From Phytoseiulus persimilis (taxonomy: Eukaryota; Arthropoda; Arachnida; Mesostigmata; Phytoseiidae), in assembly GCA_037576195.1 (NCBI GenBank), contig CM075101.1:48422001-48486000 (forward strand): a stretch of DNA of 64,000 bases, read 5' to 3'. Below, one piece after another: positions 1 through 13,168 of this stretch. The notes beneath the pieces are model-generated. The model was not told the origin of the DNA and did not search any database. It saw only the letters and a list, made by a program, of their open reading frames with translations. Each line of letters starts with the position of its first letter. Within the stretch, counting starts at the first letter, position 1. A program made the position numbers and the translations under genes.

Positions 1-3000
1 AAAGGGCAACACAAACCTACATTCGTCAGCTCTTTGCCGATCTCAGAAAAACAATCCACCGTTCTCGTTGCGTCGCGACGGAAGAGATTTCTCAACGTTA
101 TCGTCGCCATCAGGGTTCGCACACTTTTTATGCTGGTCAGCACAATTTGTAGGAATCGCTCCTCGAAAGCGAGTTGCGACATAGTTGCGAATAGATGCTG
201 TAAATACCCTGACGACTCGCGGGGCTCTTCAATGATGCCTCAGAGTAGGACCTATTTATCTTCGAAAATGGTAATCGTGATTCCCAATGGATGTCCCATT
301 TTCTGCGCCGGTCACATACAGCGAACCCGCAGCGCTGTCTTCACCTACGTGCAGACTGACACGTGGGTTCACGGAACCATCAACGTCGATATAGTTTAGT
401 CCGCGAGGTCGATTCTCACCGCTGACGCTTCAGCTCACCGTTCGCGCTCTCACCACAAGACCGTTTTGCGTGGTTCCCGTTCTCTTGGGCCGCACGATGC
501 ATCCGTCATAAAGCTCGAATGCCGCAAACTGGTCGGCCCCTGATACGACTTGGAGCTTTCCAGATTTCAGCGTCGCCATTGGTACGAGAGTGCCCAGTCC
601 AACCGTTTTTCCAGCGACTCGAGCGCAGCATCGAACAGGTTTGTGGAAGCTAAGGTTGTTTTCGCCGAGCCCTCCACCGATCGAGCTCTGCAGAGCGGTG
701 GGTGTGAAAGCACGCGCTCAACGAAAGTGATCTGTCTCAAAGGGGTCGATGCCCCACCGATAAACAGCACAACAGCAGCGAATACGCGACACCGAAACTC
801 ATCCCAGGTTGAACTACAATGAAGGCGATACCTTGTGTCGAGCCATCGTGCCGTTGACAACTCGTATGTCACCCACGCTGCATCGAGGCGTCTCATCTGT
901 CTTGCCATCCGAAATTCAGTTTTCCCGTTGCTTTCCTCTAATGCTTCAGCAGCGTGTCGGAGGGTTCCGCGATCGATGGCTCCGATTCGAAATGATCCAC
1001 CGGCGAGCGATGTCGCGAGGAGCATCTACGGGGAGTCCGAGGTGAAAAGTCCCACGGCTGGGATCCGGGCGAAGAAACGCCACACTCGGACAGAGGGTAC
1101 GGAGCGGGTGTTTGAGATCATCTCGATGGGCCAAACTTCAGATTGCAGGCTTCCATGAGTGGTTGATTCCCTTCGGTCTCGACTCCCCGAGAGGGATTGA
1201 GGGAGAGGCCGCTGCTGGGTGGACGTCGGCTGTTATCGACCTTTGATTCATTAATCGACGGCACGTACGCATGTGTAGCGCGTTCCGTGAGCTCTCCGGT
1301 TTGTCAGGCCCAGCCCCAATGAGGAATGGCATTGCATGCGACGGAACTTCCACGATTGTGGGCGCAATCGAAAAATTACATTTTCAACTCGCGAGCATTT
1401 GACCCGAAAGTCTGTAGAATGGAGTTCTTCAACGGAAGCAGACGCGTCCTCATGGGAGGTGCCCGTCGTCGGCTCTGTCCACGGCGAGGATTCCATGTTC
1501 CTTCACTCGTGAGGGGAACCATTGGAATGAACTGCTCGGATATGTACGACTCCTAGATCGCTCGGAGAACAGTCATTCACGCGCGACGCCAAACTTCTGA
1601 TATATACACTGAAATGCTCGTCCGGGCGTCCACGAATTTTATAGGGACGGATTCCATACGATGACGCGCGACCACGAACTGCGCTCGGAAAACAATTCAT
1701 TCAAACCCATGAATTTTTCTCTGGATGGCGCTATGATGCTAATGGTGAATCTGGTCGGAGATATCGAGCTCGTACTGTTTCATCTAGTAGACGTGTGTAG
1801 TAACCCAGAGCCGGAACAAGTAGAAGCGATGTATGAGCGCGATTGTCTCGCTCATGGACCTAACGTACCCCGCTCGCCGTCAAATCAAAAACATCGCATG
1901 CATGTACGATGATCAGATGGCTCCCGTCATCGTTGTCAAATGTTACCGTGAGCAAACTCGAGAGGAACTCCCTCTGTAGAACGCGCCGACTATAAGTCGG
2001 TCAGAGACAACCGCGGTGGTCGAGCCGTAAGCAGCAGAATGCGCAACACTGCTTCATCGGGAGATGTATCGACTTCTGTCGAAGTTAGACGTAGCTATCC
2101 CGGGAATCGCCAAGATTCTCGATTTGGGAGAGGCTAATAGAGAACGAAGGAAGTGCGGAGAACGGTTTTATTTTCGATTGGAGAATAAGTCGCCGTTCTC
2201 ACTTGGAAACGCGTTGAATGCGACGAATCTCGACGGGCTCCAGAAGCTATTGGAGACGGGAACAGCAAGTAGGAGTTACTATCGTCGTTGTTTCCCCTTT
2301 CAATCGAAACTTGAGGAGACAGCGAGGTACGTGCATCGAATGGGAGAGCGCTAAACGCCGAGTTCAGCTAAGCGACAGCAAGCAGTGTTGTCTGTAAAGA
2401 GATGTCACGATCCGAATCCGCCATCAAACGAGTCTGCCATCGAGGGATAGGGAATCAAAAACCACATTTTGACGATTTCGGCGTTCTGCGAGGACTCGGA
2501 GCGGTACACCGAACAAGTATTTGGGTTTCGACCTTGGGAGGGGCTCCTCATCGTGGGCTCCTGGTTACCGAGATTAAATACTGTAACGATCCCTGCGACG
2601 GTTTTCCGTGTTCGGGAGCCTCCAGAGTACCGCGGAAGACGTCAACTACAAACGAGCTCATTAGAGGAACTCATCACAGCGATGCTTGGCACAGATTTGC
2701 CTCTGTTCAGGACCTGACAATAGTCGCCTTGCTCGCTCGTTGACTACCTCGCTCACACGAACGTGAATCATTTTCGCACGCCCAGCTGCATTCTGCTTGG
2801 AGGCTTCGGACCATGAGTGTGCGAATTCTTCTGGATACTGAAACACATAATATTTCCACTCACTGTCCCTCTCCCCTCGCCTGAACCATCTCAATCGTTG
2901 TGGATCATCCCCATATTTGAGACTGGAAGTATTGCCCGAATATCGCTCTCGTTGAGCGATGGCCTCGACCTTCTCTACCAGAGCCCGACCGATGAAAACA

Positions 3001-3790
3001 ACGCCCTGAGCGACCACGCTTGTGAAGCACTTGGAGTGAAGGAGCGACTGTTCGTCTCATCATTCATCTCTGTCCATCCATGAATCGACAGTGGTACTAA
3101 ATGCGATTCTACTCGGTCCTCCCAAATTGCTCTCGCCGCTCTATCACACCTGGGGTGGTGGTGAACCATCAAGTGATTCGACCCTGTGGGAGTTGAGACC
3201 TGAACGAATTTCAACACCAGGCGACTCTCGAACCTTGCGCAGGGTCGGAATTCACGCCGTTTGTCATGCCCTCAGTCTTCGATTCATCTTGATTTGAAGA
3301 TTCGGGGGCCGTGATTTTTTTCCTCTCCAATTGCATAGTGAAGGAGCATGGACGTATCCTGCGCTCATAAGTTCTTCTCGATGGCACAGCTGGTATTTTC
3401 GGGAGGAAGCCATCGCGATGCCCGTCGAGGCATGGCCGAGCGCATCGCGAAGAATGACACAGTTGACCTGACAGCGGACTCGAGCTTCCCGAGAATGAAA
3501 TTGCCTGCGTCGCCGCCGGCGAGGATCAGTCTTTCTCATTGGAAAGATAACGCCAAGGGCCGTCAGATGTCGCCACTTGTGTCAGGCCGCATTGGTTCGA
3601 TAGAATGTGTCCGCCCTCCACTCTGAAATCTCGTTTGACACGATTCTAACGCCGCCGCTGTGAGAACCAGTTGAAGCTCTAGTTTAGAATCACTCCCGCC
3701 CGACGGTTCACGCCGGGACTTCGTGCTCCGTTCGCGCTTCGGAGCCTAGTTCGTTTCAAGCACCTCTACGATCCGTTCCGGTGCCGCACA
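1..3790. other. gene-poor stretch, no supportable gene
   Basis: No exon series with a recognisable protein was found on either strand. Several ORFs of 80-150 codons occur (for example minus 567-1025 and minus 2661-3017), but ORFs of that length are expected by chance at this base composition. None shows a family motif or flanking splice sites that join a neighbour. The right end grades into the retrotransposon remnant at about 3.8 kb, so part of this stretch may be older, unrecognisable element sequence. Confidence 0.5.
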
Positions 3791-3793
3791 CCG

Positions 3794-4070
3794 GTGGTTC
3801 CCACTGAACTCTGGAACACGGGGGAGAATGATTCCGAGCATCACGCGCATTTGTGGAAGTCAATTATCAGACCTCACTTATCACACCACGCAGATGCTGA
3901 CGAATCATGGAAACTTCCGACAATACCTGTTCAGGATGGGGAAGGCAGACTCGCCTCTGCGCACACTCTGCTGCTCTGGGGACGAAGATGATGCCCATCA
4001 CACGGTGATCACGTGCGCTGCACTAAGTCAACCGAGGGGTCATCCAGGATTCAACTCGGTACCGCAATAA
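3794..4070 (+). pseudogene. non-LTR retrotransposon fragment (R1/I-like, end of RNase H region and CCHC-like tail)
   Basis: In the frame running 3828-4070 the translation shows the pattern that closes ORF2 of many R1/I-clade LINEs: an IP..T..C line, then a TTQMLTNHGNFRQYL block (family pattern LTGHGxFxxYL), then SPLRTLCC, then EDDAHHTVITC, i.e. paired Cys and His residues in the order of the terminal zinc-knuckle-like motif. No reverse-transcriptase core was found upstream, and the frame stops at 4068-4070. This is therefore a short 5'-truncated, decayed piece. The clade is inferred from motif spacing. It is on the plus strand and not linked to any host gene. Confidence 0.6.
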
Positions 4071-6738
4071 GTGGAACAGATGCAGAGATCTGAAGGAGAA
4101 TGGAACATAACGACGAGAAAAGTCAAATGCGTATTCCGGGAGAAATATAGCACACAAAGACACCGCCAGGATTGGCGAGCTGTTCCCGCGGCAAGGACCG
4201 CGAGCGGAACAGCCTAGAAGAGAGCCTGGAGAACAAAATGGGAGGATGACCAAGAAGTTGAGAAGAGCAAAGAACGTAGCTAGCGAACAGTAGTTCCGAA
4301 GATCGCTGGCCTCGAGTTTCCTGGAAGTACTACCAAACGGGGAAACCTCTCTGAGTTCCCAGACACCCGAAGGCAGAGGAGAGAGTTTTAGAGGGTGCAA
4401 GCCCCTCACTGGCCAGGAATGCGCCAGGATTCCTGGTGCGTTCGACAGGCGTTTCTCTCTCCTCTATAAGCATTAAAGAAGATATCATCAGACGCGAAGC
4501 CAACGTTATTTCAGGTGTTCCAAGCAATATCCAACCATCTTGAGGAAAATTCAGAAAATGACAGAGAGAGGCATGGTCGGGTGGTTGGGACCTAGATGCA
4601 GACCAGTCGAGCGGGTTCGCATCATCGCTCGACACCGCGGCCGAGGCTGGAAAACACCCTTTTTTCACAATTTTCCAAGCCGTGGCGTGAACCAATGTCG
4701 ATTAGATTGAGAAAGGTTGAGATTTCAAATCAGAGTTGAGTCACGCTTCTTGATGAACCGCGGGCTGCGATAGTTTCGAGCCACAAGAGATACAATGGAT
4801 CCATTCTGTTGAAGATGCGGAGCCCGTCTAGCGGTCTCGGCCGTCGTCTAGAAGCGGTGCAATCTAGTTTCCAGCCCACGAGACATCGGAAACCGAGTAG
4901 ACGTCAGCTGTGTTTTGTTTACCCCGAATGGCATCATCCCTGGTGGCAACAAGGGCCGTTGTGGCGCTCATAGCCGATCTCGGTTTCCGATCTGAGTCGC
5001 GTTTGTTCCCGGTGTCCCCGTTTTATGGTGAGAAAGGACAGATTCGGCTATCGGCTATACACGAGTTCCCGCGCTAGATGGCACCTTAATCCAGGTACTC
5101 TCAACACCATCCGTTCCTCCTGCCTCGAATGACGGGTCAGCCTGCAATTGATTGAGTCCAAAATGAAACGTGAAAGTGACCATGCTGGTGGAGCTCGCTG
5201 AACGTGATATTCAAGCTCCCCGAAGATCATGTCGGACACAGGAAATGACGGAACAGTCCGAAGCCAGAATCATTCTGTCGCGGTGAATTATATTCTCTCT
5301 CACAAACAATGAATGTCCCCTGCTCCCGACGGCATCATTTGATCTCTGATGCAGATACGTCCGGTGCTACGCTGTCAAAAAAGTCATCTCCAAGTCGTTA
5401 GAGAATGGTCCCTTCCATAAATCGGAGCAACAAAGGCAAACGAATGTCGGGAGGGGATCCGACACTGTCCAGACAACAGTTCACAGTTCAGCAGAACCCA
5501 GTTATTCGGAATGTAGATCGGACTTCCGTTCAAGGACTAGTTGGAACGATGACAGTCGCTTCTACAGTTCGAGAACCTTCGAGACCGACGCCGCAATCGA
5601 GGAGGCTCAGCACAAGTCGGAAACAACGTTTACGACGGGAGGATAGCGCTGCAACGTTCCACTCTCCCCTGGGAATAGAACATGCGACCGGCTAAGAATA
5701 GATTCATGTCAGAACAATGACGGACCATTGAGAACACTTTCATTTTTACTATCCAATGCCCTTTGTGGATTTGCTTCCCAAAGACGGACATTTCGCGAGC
5801 CGAGTGAGAAATTCTGTGAGAAATTTGTGATCCGATGAAGTGTCGGATTGCCCTCGTCGTGAGCACCCGGCATCCGAGTGCCCGCCGTTTAAGAACGCAG
5901 ATTACAGGAAGTCTTCAGGAGAGCAATTCGAAAACTGCGTCCAACGATTCAAGGAAATGAGATCGACATTGGGCCGCGTCAGCCGGTTCCGATTCGACGG
6001 CAAATCAGGACCCTGAGTCGATCATCCCGCTCCTCGGGGGTCCACGGGCACCGCGGTTTCCGGATAGTGCCTTCAAAATTCAGTGACAGCGAATACTCCG
6101 GTGATAACGTTTGAGGGATGAACCCAACATGGTCCGTGATCTCGACCCGATCATGGGACTCCAATGGTTTGGATCATCATGGAATCACAACGTCAGGAAT
6201 TATCGATGGAGGAATTCGAAGCCACACGAAATGATCAAAATGATTACGTCTCATCGCTCGTCAGATCATGATGTAGTACAACGAGCCCAATAATTTGCAA
6301 ACTCGCACCTCTCCGAAACCTAAGGGTTATTGTTAGGCATGGGAGCTGTTCCCGAGCTGAGTTTGGCCCAGCGGCGGAAACCCATGTTCCGATTGGGAGT
6401 AACGTGATCTGGACGCGAACCCTAGTGCCTCTTGAACGATGGCCCGAGTCAACGGGATTTCCACTCATCAATTTACGATCGGTGATCCGGGCGGCAGATC
6501 ATTCAAGATTGGCGAAGTCCGAGCTTTGATTCTATAATGGAAGTTCTGCTGAACTCGTTGGGCACATGACTCAGTTGTGGATACAATCCTCCCGAATCCT
6601 CCGTGAGGCGTCCCGGGGTTTCAGTATTCCTTTTGATACCCCATTGCATTGAATGGTTAACCATAGATATATGAGACCTGTACCTGATATCAAACCAAAG
6701 AAAAGCTAAATCATGAGATCCATCTGCTCTACAAATGG
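4071..6738. other. intergenic stretch, nothing recognised
   Basis: No recognisable exon or repeat. The first few hundred bases may be 3' sequence of the LINE remnant. The right end meets the NDUFB6 polyadenylation signal at 6739-6744. Confidence 0.5.
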
Positions 6739-6744
6739 TTTATT
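6739..6744 (-). promoter_or_regulatory. polyadenylation signal of NDUFB6
   Basis: Canonical AATAAA on the minus strand (TTTATT on plus), about 70 nt after the NDUFB6 stop codon at 6817-6819. Confidence 0.65.
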
Positions 6745-6816
6745 CGTCTTCTCGCCAGTTTTTGCCGCTGTGACACTCTTCAGCTCTCAACAAATTCATT
6801 TTTTTAACAATGTAGT

Positions 6817-9800
6817 CTAGAGCTTCAGATGGGTTTGCCTGTTCTTGAAGCCATAGCTGTCATAATCCTTGGGCGCCATTTCTTCGATCTTCCTCGGCCA
6901 GTCCTCATGGCAAGGAAGACACACAGGTTCGCCCACATAGAATCGCAATCCGCCAACTCTGGTCCAATCGTTCTGGAGGAGAGGAACGAGAATTAGTTAG
7001 TGAGACAGAAATTCCTAGTTCCGCCCGAAGAACAGTCTCGATTTTCCAGAAAATAACTATCTGTAGAGATGAGCTCTACATCCCACGCAATATCAGAACC
7101 CGGTGGTGCATTTGGAATGAAAAATTAGGGGGAACAATAATCTAGAGCATTATAGTCGAAATTATACTTCATTCAAATGCCATGGTCATCCCAACAGCGA
7201 TGGAATTATCTGAGGTTGGCTTACAGCCCTAAACGCTTCGAGGGAGTCTGGATGTCTGGCATCGTGTCAAGACGATTAGATCGAGTCACTTGGTCTATTT
7301 CCCCCAGTCTGCGCCATCAACATATCGTTTCCACTGTCTTCAAGGGCTAGCTTTAACAAACGGAGATAAGACTATCAGCAATCGAGCGCAGAGACCGATG
7401 CAAATTGATAACCTCTGACTGGCAGCGATAAGCCGAATATTCAGCGGGAAACTCGACTTTCACCGAACCGTTTCCATGAGCTCTGCGGAGCAAATCCTAG
7501 AACTGTCCCAATGCATCAATACTGACTCGAGCTCCGTCGGGAGGCCGGAGGAAAACTGTTCGGTAGGATTGTCCGGCACGGCAGCAGTGCATGAGTGAAT
7601 CGTGGCAGTCTACACGGAGTGACCTCCTCCTCACCGAGATTTCAGTCCTCCAAGCGTCGAGCCTCCTGACAACTATTGGAATAGCTCAGTGCACAACGCT
7701 CCGCTCCGCATTCGAGCTGAACATCGTGCAGTGAGCTGTTGAGTCTCTAGTCAGCCCAGTGACCCAGCCTGTGCATAGAAAACACTCCAAGGATGTAGCG
7801 AATAGCTCGTTTGCTGGAATCCGAAATGCCGAGTTTCTGTTCAGCCGGTCTAAGCATTCTGGAATCATCAACTCGAATACGTCTGGTCCACGTCTTTCCA
7901 TCGCCATGATGGTGCGAACGATTCCCAGACGGCGAGCCGAATGAACGAAAGCGTGAGCCAATCAGGGTAGTGAGGACTGATGATGTAGCATAGGAGGAAT
8001 GCGAATGTTACAGCCTGGCTAAAGCTGGTAACACTGTTACGACAAGCGATAGCGCTTCCTCCCGGGGAGAGGGCGGAATCACGCCACCACGCTCCGTTTA
8101 GGAAGTCTCTATCGGACGTGGATTGGAGGATTTCGATTACCATCCGCTGGACCACTCGTTCGTCTCGCGGATAGCTTACTTATCAAATCGTTGATTCCTG
8201 AGAATTCCGACACATTGAAGGCCTAGCCAAATATAGAATACGCAAGATTCCATGATAAAAAAACGGGCAGCCTGGCCTTCTCGGCTCGGTGCGTAACGTA
8301 ACGTAGACGAATTCTCATTGGTTGTGAGTTTCCCTCCGAGATCGTGGATATTATCCTAGTAAGTTCGAACACAGTGGAATGAACTTCCTCGGAGAACAAG
8401 ATCCGTCGTTCGTATAAATTCGGGGCTCTTGAATCCTATAGTCAGGAAGCGCGTGATACAGATTCACACAAGAGCTTGTTTGTTGTGCAGTCGCTCGCTG
8501 CGTTGTTTGCTTATCGAAAGACCTGATTCTCGCGCATATTCTGTGGAGGTAATCACTGGATCTTGAAACTCGACGCACATCGGTTAATTTCTTAGCGTTT
8601 TCACGGTGCCTTGGGGAGCTCAGCGATTTCGAACCGCTCTGAGATCTCTGGTTCTGCGATGAGCGTTTTCTGATCTTTCATCGAAGGAAGGAACATATCA
8701 TTGACTCATCACGGTGGGCTATGGGAGGAATCCGGTGGAAAAACGAAGCTAGTGTATCTTCTATGGCACAAACTGAGCGGACGAGAGCTGAAAGCTCATC
8801 GGGAAGTTCATCCGGTAACGCCTGGGAATACCAATATCCGAAATATCGAAGACTGTTCCATAAATGAAAAGCTCTCGAATCATGGGGCGAGCAACTGCCC
8901 CCGCGCAGACACCGGAGATGATTCGTTCGGGCCTATCAGTGCTTTCTGCGGCGCAACATGTATCCGTCCACATAACTCACCGTCAGGGAGACCTTTCGAA
9001 AATGTTCTCTGCTTTCGAGTTCTCTGAATTGATCGTCCGGCAGCTGTCGAGGGCCAAATAAGAGAATTCGCGGCGTCCAGAACCCAAATGATCGCTAATC
9101 GGGCGAAGGCGGTGACTACTACAGTTTTCCAATCAGGAGCGCAACGGGATCGTTCTTTCGAAAACATGAAAGTTCGTCTCAGCTCTCCAGTGTTCTTGGG
9201 CACGCTCGTACACAAATCAGTGTGCAGGAAGAGAGCGGGAGAGTGATACCATGTGAACGAACCAGTGGGGAGCGGTTCGAGCTCCACAAATTTCGAGTCT
9301 CGCAGCCAGTATGTACCCAAAATGACCTGGAGTCCGAAAGTATGTCTCAAGCCTCGGGATCCTATTGCAGGAAACATTGTCAACAACCTGCATCTTGAAT
9401 TACAACAATATGTTGCTCGCAGGGAAAATTCGAGCGTGCTCGTGGTGCTCTCTCATCAACAATCCTTCAAGAAGTCAAAGTAATCACGAGCGAGATAAAC
9501 AGAGCGCGTGCATATCCATTCAGGGCGTCATGACTGTTCTAAATATAGAGTGTGCCGGAACATTGTATTTCTATGGATTGAACGCCGGTGGCGAGAGATA
9601 AGACGCCGATTACAAGAGCACCGCCGCTATGCGAGTCCCGCGAGCTCAGCGATAGCATTGGGAATAAGCTCCTCGTTTGCCGTCCGCGATACGATGTCGT
9701 TATTCTCAGGAGTGAGTCGAGCGTCTCCGTGGGCATTGTGTCAAGCTCGCCCTTCCGCCAGATTCGTGTTCAAGCATATTCTGACTATGAGAACAAACAC

Positions 9801-11184
9801 GACAGGAAAATCTGTCGGTTCAAGGGGTCATGAAACACGAGTCAAGGTCCCTCGATCGCCTCGATCTGACTCTGTGCTTCTATCAAGAAAGGGGTACCGC
9901 GTCGCTGAAGGCCTCTCGAGTTCCAATTGCTCGATAGAGCGATTCTAATCACCCATTCATGAATTCACTTTCACAATCCCTCGCGACTCCACATGGAGCG
10001 GTGTTCGGTTGAAAAATCTGCGCAATGAACTTTCAGGGTCAGCTAACTGCTCGATCATCTACAAATGTGACTTCCGATTTCGCCCCAGGTCCCGAATCGG
10101 AGTTCACACAAGGGTTCCTCGGCGGAGCCGGAATTTCCGTTTTTCGACCGAATAGACATCAGGCATGTTGTCAGACTTCCCCTGGCACAGTTCCTCTCCA
10201 TCGAGGGACTTTGCATATTATCTCCAGCGCCACTCACCGAACTGTATTTGATCATGTAGGTGGTCCATACGACGAAGCAGTAGGCAAGCAAGGTTTTTGG
10301 GATGATCCGACGGATTAGTCCGGCGTTTTCCGCACCGACTTTAGGAAGGAGTGCCTTTTCGAAGGCGTCGAAGGGTGCACGATAAAACCTTCGGACCACG
10401 TTCTTGGTGCCGTAATAGTGTTCGGGAACGAGCCTAGGTTCGTCGTGGGCGATGACCTGTTCGAACCAGGGAATACGATTAGCCTATGGTCGCAATCCTG
10501 TCACAAGGTCGTCCACACGGTGTGCCGTTGGTTAATCCAGCCCGAGCTCCCACAGTATACTTTTCGGCAGTATTCCAGGAGGTTCTCGAAGGGAAGTGCT
10601 CTCGTCCGGGGAACCTCCTTTGCGCAACGAGACCGCCGACGTTCGACTGATGGAAACTCTCGGAGAATCGAATTCTCCGCTCGGATGAGGAAGATTCAAG
10701 TCCAGACGATGTACTCACCTGATCCTTCAGCCATTGTTTCCTCCACGCGCGGTCGGCGTCGGTGAATTCCGGAGACAGACGAGCTCGAGGTTCATAGAAC
10801 CGACCCTGGAAATGCGTGCGGTTTGAACGCTCTCATGGATTATAGGAGCCTTATTTCTACTTCGCAAGGGGTTGACTCTCCAACTCAGCAGCGAAACGGG
10901 AAAAAGGAGTCCGAGGACCGGATTCCTCTACCTAGCACAGGGAGCATGCGCTCGCCGTTTAGTGGTTTGAGATGTCGCACTGAATCGAGCTGACGATCGA
11001 CCAAAAGAAAGAAGTCGTTAGGAAAGAACAGCTGAAGGGCGAGTTCTATGTGGGAAAAGAGACCAGGGTTGGGATCGGCAGTTTTTCAAAGGACTGCTAG
11101 TCCTATGCGCACTCCTACCTCGATGCTTATAGGCTGCACGCCTCCTGTGCTGGAATGTTTGAATGCGGGGTATTTCCCCACCAT
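6817..11184 (-). CDS. NDUFB6: NADH dehydrogenase [ubiquinone] 1 beta subcomplex subunit 6 (complex I B17)
   Basis: Minus-strand CDS, join(6817..6972, 10238..10456, 10719..10805, 11119..11184), 175 aa. All introns are GT-AG in phase 0. The product is an accessory subunit of the membrane arm of mitochondrial complex I, a single-span inner-membrane protein. Seen: an N-terminal GGVQPISIEGR block; the family signature RAWRKQWLKDQ just before the exon 2/3 junction; FYRAPFDAF; one membrane segment at residues about 106-122 (TLLAYCFVVWTTYMIKY); and a C-terminal NDWTRVGG...PKDYDSYGF segment that is typical of arthropod members. The ATG at 11182-11184 is in frame with the conserved N-terminus. Human NDUFB6 is 128 aa, and insect forms are longer, as here. 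Intron 3 is unusually long (6973-10237) and contains nothing recognisable. The gene is divergent to the small gene at 13.2 kb. Confidence 0.92.
6973..10237 (-). other. long third intron of NDUFB6
   Basis: 3.3-kb GT-AG intron. It contains a 168-codon minus ORF (8880-9386) with no recognised motif, and no nested gene could be supported. Confidence 0.6.
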
Positions 11185-13168
11185 TTTCACTTTTTCTATC
11201 GCCGAATAAACCTTCAATGTCCAAAACGTCCTCCAAGTAGTGGCCAAGATTTCAGGCCAAACAATCGACACAGGAGCTCGTTTTGAGCCATGTTTGGGTT
11301 CGGGAAGTTCGAAACATTGAGCAGCGGCAATGCTTCGTTCGATTGGAGCTGACTCCGAGTCTACACTCGGCACTCCATGTGAGGAGCCAACTTCCGATCC
11401 TCATCCAATCTGTTCAAAATCCGATGTCGTTCAAGGGTTGTTTCCTTAGGACACACTCTGGAGAATCTTGCAGTGCTCCTCTTCGACTTTGCCTTGGCTT
11501 ATGAGCTGTCAGCGTGTGCTCCAGGAATGTTCGGTCACCTTCGATATCTTCCGGTTGCACGCAGATGCCTTCGCTGACGTCTTCAGTGGAGTCTCCATTC
11601 ATTGCTGGAGCCCGAGATCGACCCGCTCTCAATTAATTTTTTTTTTGTTTTTCGGCTGAACCTCTCAGCCAGCCCTCAGGAGTGCACCGGAATCACATAG
11701 AGTATTGCTTCAGTAACACTCCCTATCGCCTCGCAAATCCCATTGCGGGCGGTGGGCTTGGGTCTTAAGATGGTTCAGATTCAATTCTGATATAAATTGA
11801 ATCCTCTTTTTACCACATAAGAAAGATTTATGTCCCGCAATTGCTAGCTTAGCGTGGCACCCAGTGTTGGTTTATGCCACCCGGCCAGCGAGCGGGGGGC
11901 TCTCAATTAATTGAGTGCCTCATCGGGGCGATACAACGCCGCCTGGCTTTCTTCATGAATTGGTTTGATGTTGGAGCCTCGAAGAACGAATCATCATGAA
12001 CAAATGAGCAATCGATGACGTCTGAACTGTCCAACGAGGCAAGCCGCTGGAGTTTCCCAAAAGAGGCTGTCTTACGTCGGCTGTCATTCGACTCGAGGCC
12101 AGAAGCTCGGCATTATGAGGAAAGAGTGACCTGGAGAATCGTCCCATCGATGTTCTGCGAATCCATCGTACTCGTGGTTTCTATTGTTAGAAAATGAGCA
12201 GCATAGAATGTGAGACAGGATCCCGCTATCTCAAATAAGATCGCACTCGGAGCTTCTTTTAGGAAACCCCAGCTCCAAAGTCTTCCGAACGGAGGGCCGC
12301 ACAAAAGCTGTCTGGGCAACAGATGAAGCCTCACGAGCGCGTTCGGCTGCATCAGGAATCGTCATGATGACTCGCATGGGTATCCGACGATCGGGTTTCT
12401 TCGGAGCATCTTCTGGCTCGCTGCCAATTCCAGTCCGATGGCAAGCGACTGGAAAGTACAGACTGTTACACAGAGCACGGTTATTCACTTTTGAACGTTG
12501 AATCCTCGCCGGTTCCAAGGGAGAGTTGAACGGTTCAGGGGCGGTAATATTTCCGGAGATCACCTCTCATTCGGACAACGGGCCTCATCGGTTCCAGTAA
12601 AGGTCGAGGTTCATGTCTTGGGTGGATTCCGTGCTCGTTCATATCTTTGACCTTCTTGGCCGCTTGGCAGCTTTTTGCATTTTCGAGCAAGAGCGACCGA
12701 TGAAGTTTATTGCTCGGTTCACCGGTCACCGCCCATGTCCGAGTTGGTGCAAGCGAGTCTAATTCTTCGAAAGACGGCCGTGCATGACATCAGCCAAACG
12801 GCCATCAGGTCGAAATCTCTCGTGGCTCTGCCCGCGATCTGCGCCGGCCCAAGGCTGTCTCAAATATCCAAACATGTTTTTCGACGATTTGCCGATCCCG
12901 CTCCAGAAAGAGCCTGTTTCCATGCTTGGCGGCTCCTTCGCCGACCGTTCCCTACTCAGGACAAACAGCAACTATCAGGCCTAAAACTAGGCCCCCTAGC
13001 GGCGACGTCAATGATTGCGAGTCACCTTCTCTCCGTTTGGGACGGCTTGACGGTACTTAAGAGAAGCGGGCTCGCATCAAATTTCATCCCTGGAGCGGCG
13101 CTCAGCTTTCGCGAGCTTTAAAAAAAACTCTCGCGACTCGAATCAACCACCAAAATCCAGCAAGCAAG
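11185..13168. promoter_or_regulatory. divergent intergenic region between NDUFB6 and the small 13-kb gene
   Basis: About 2 kb separates the start codons of two divergent genes, so both promoters should lie here. The region is interrupted by a SINE insertion (11639-11898). A TATA-like CTTTAAAAAAAAC lies at about 13117-13129, some 45 nt before the first ATG of the right-hand gene. No other element was recognised. Confidence 0.4.
11625..11912 (-). mobile_element. tRNA-derived SINE, copy 1, with 14-bp target-site duplication
   Basis: The body (11639-11898) is flanked by perfect 14-bp direct repeats (GCTCTCAATTAATT) at 11625-11638 and 11899-11912. Reading on the minus strand, the element starts with a Pol III A-box-like TGGCCGGGTGGC near 11880, has a decayed B-box region, and ends in an A-rich tail (a T run on plus right after 11638). 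About 200 bp match copy 2 at 28815-29039, including the stretch GTGGGCTTGGGTCTTAAG. Tail polarity and duplications fit LINE-mediated retroposition. Single insertion between NDUFB6 and the 13-kb gene. Confidence 0.8.

Noticed and set aside
567-1025. 152-codon minus ORF
   Set aside because: Chance-level length, no motif, no neighbouring exon.
8880-9386. 168-codon minus ORF in NDUFB6 intron 3
   Set aside because: At this base composition about one ORF of this length is expected by chance in the left 41 kb. No recognised motif, no splice partner.
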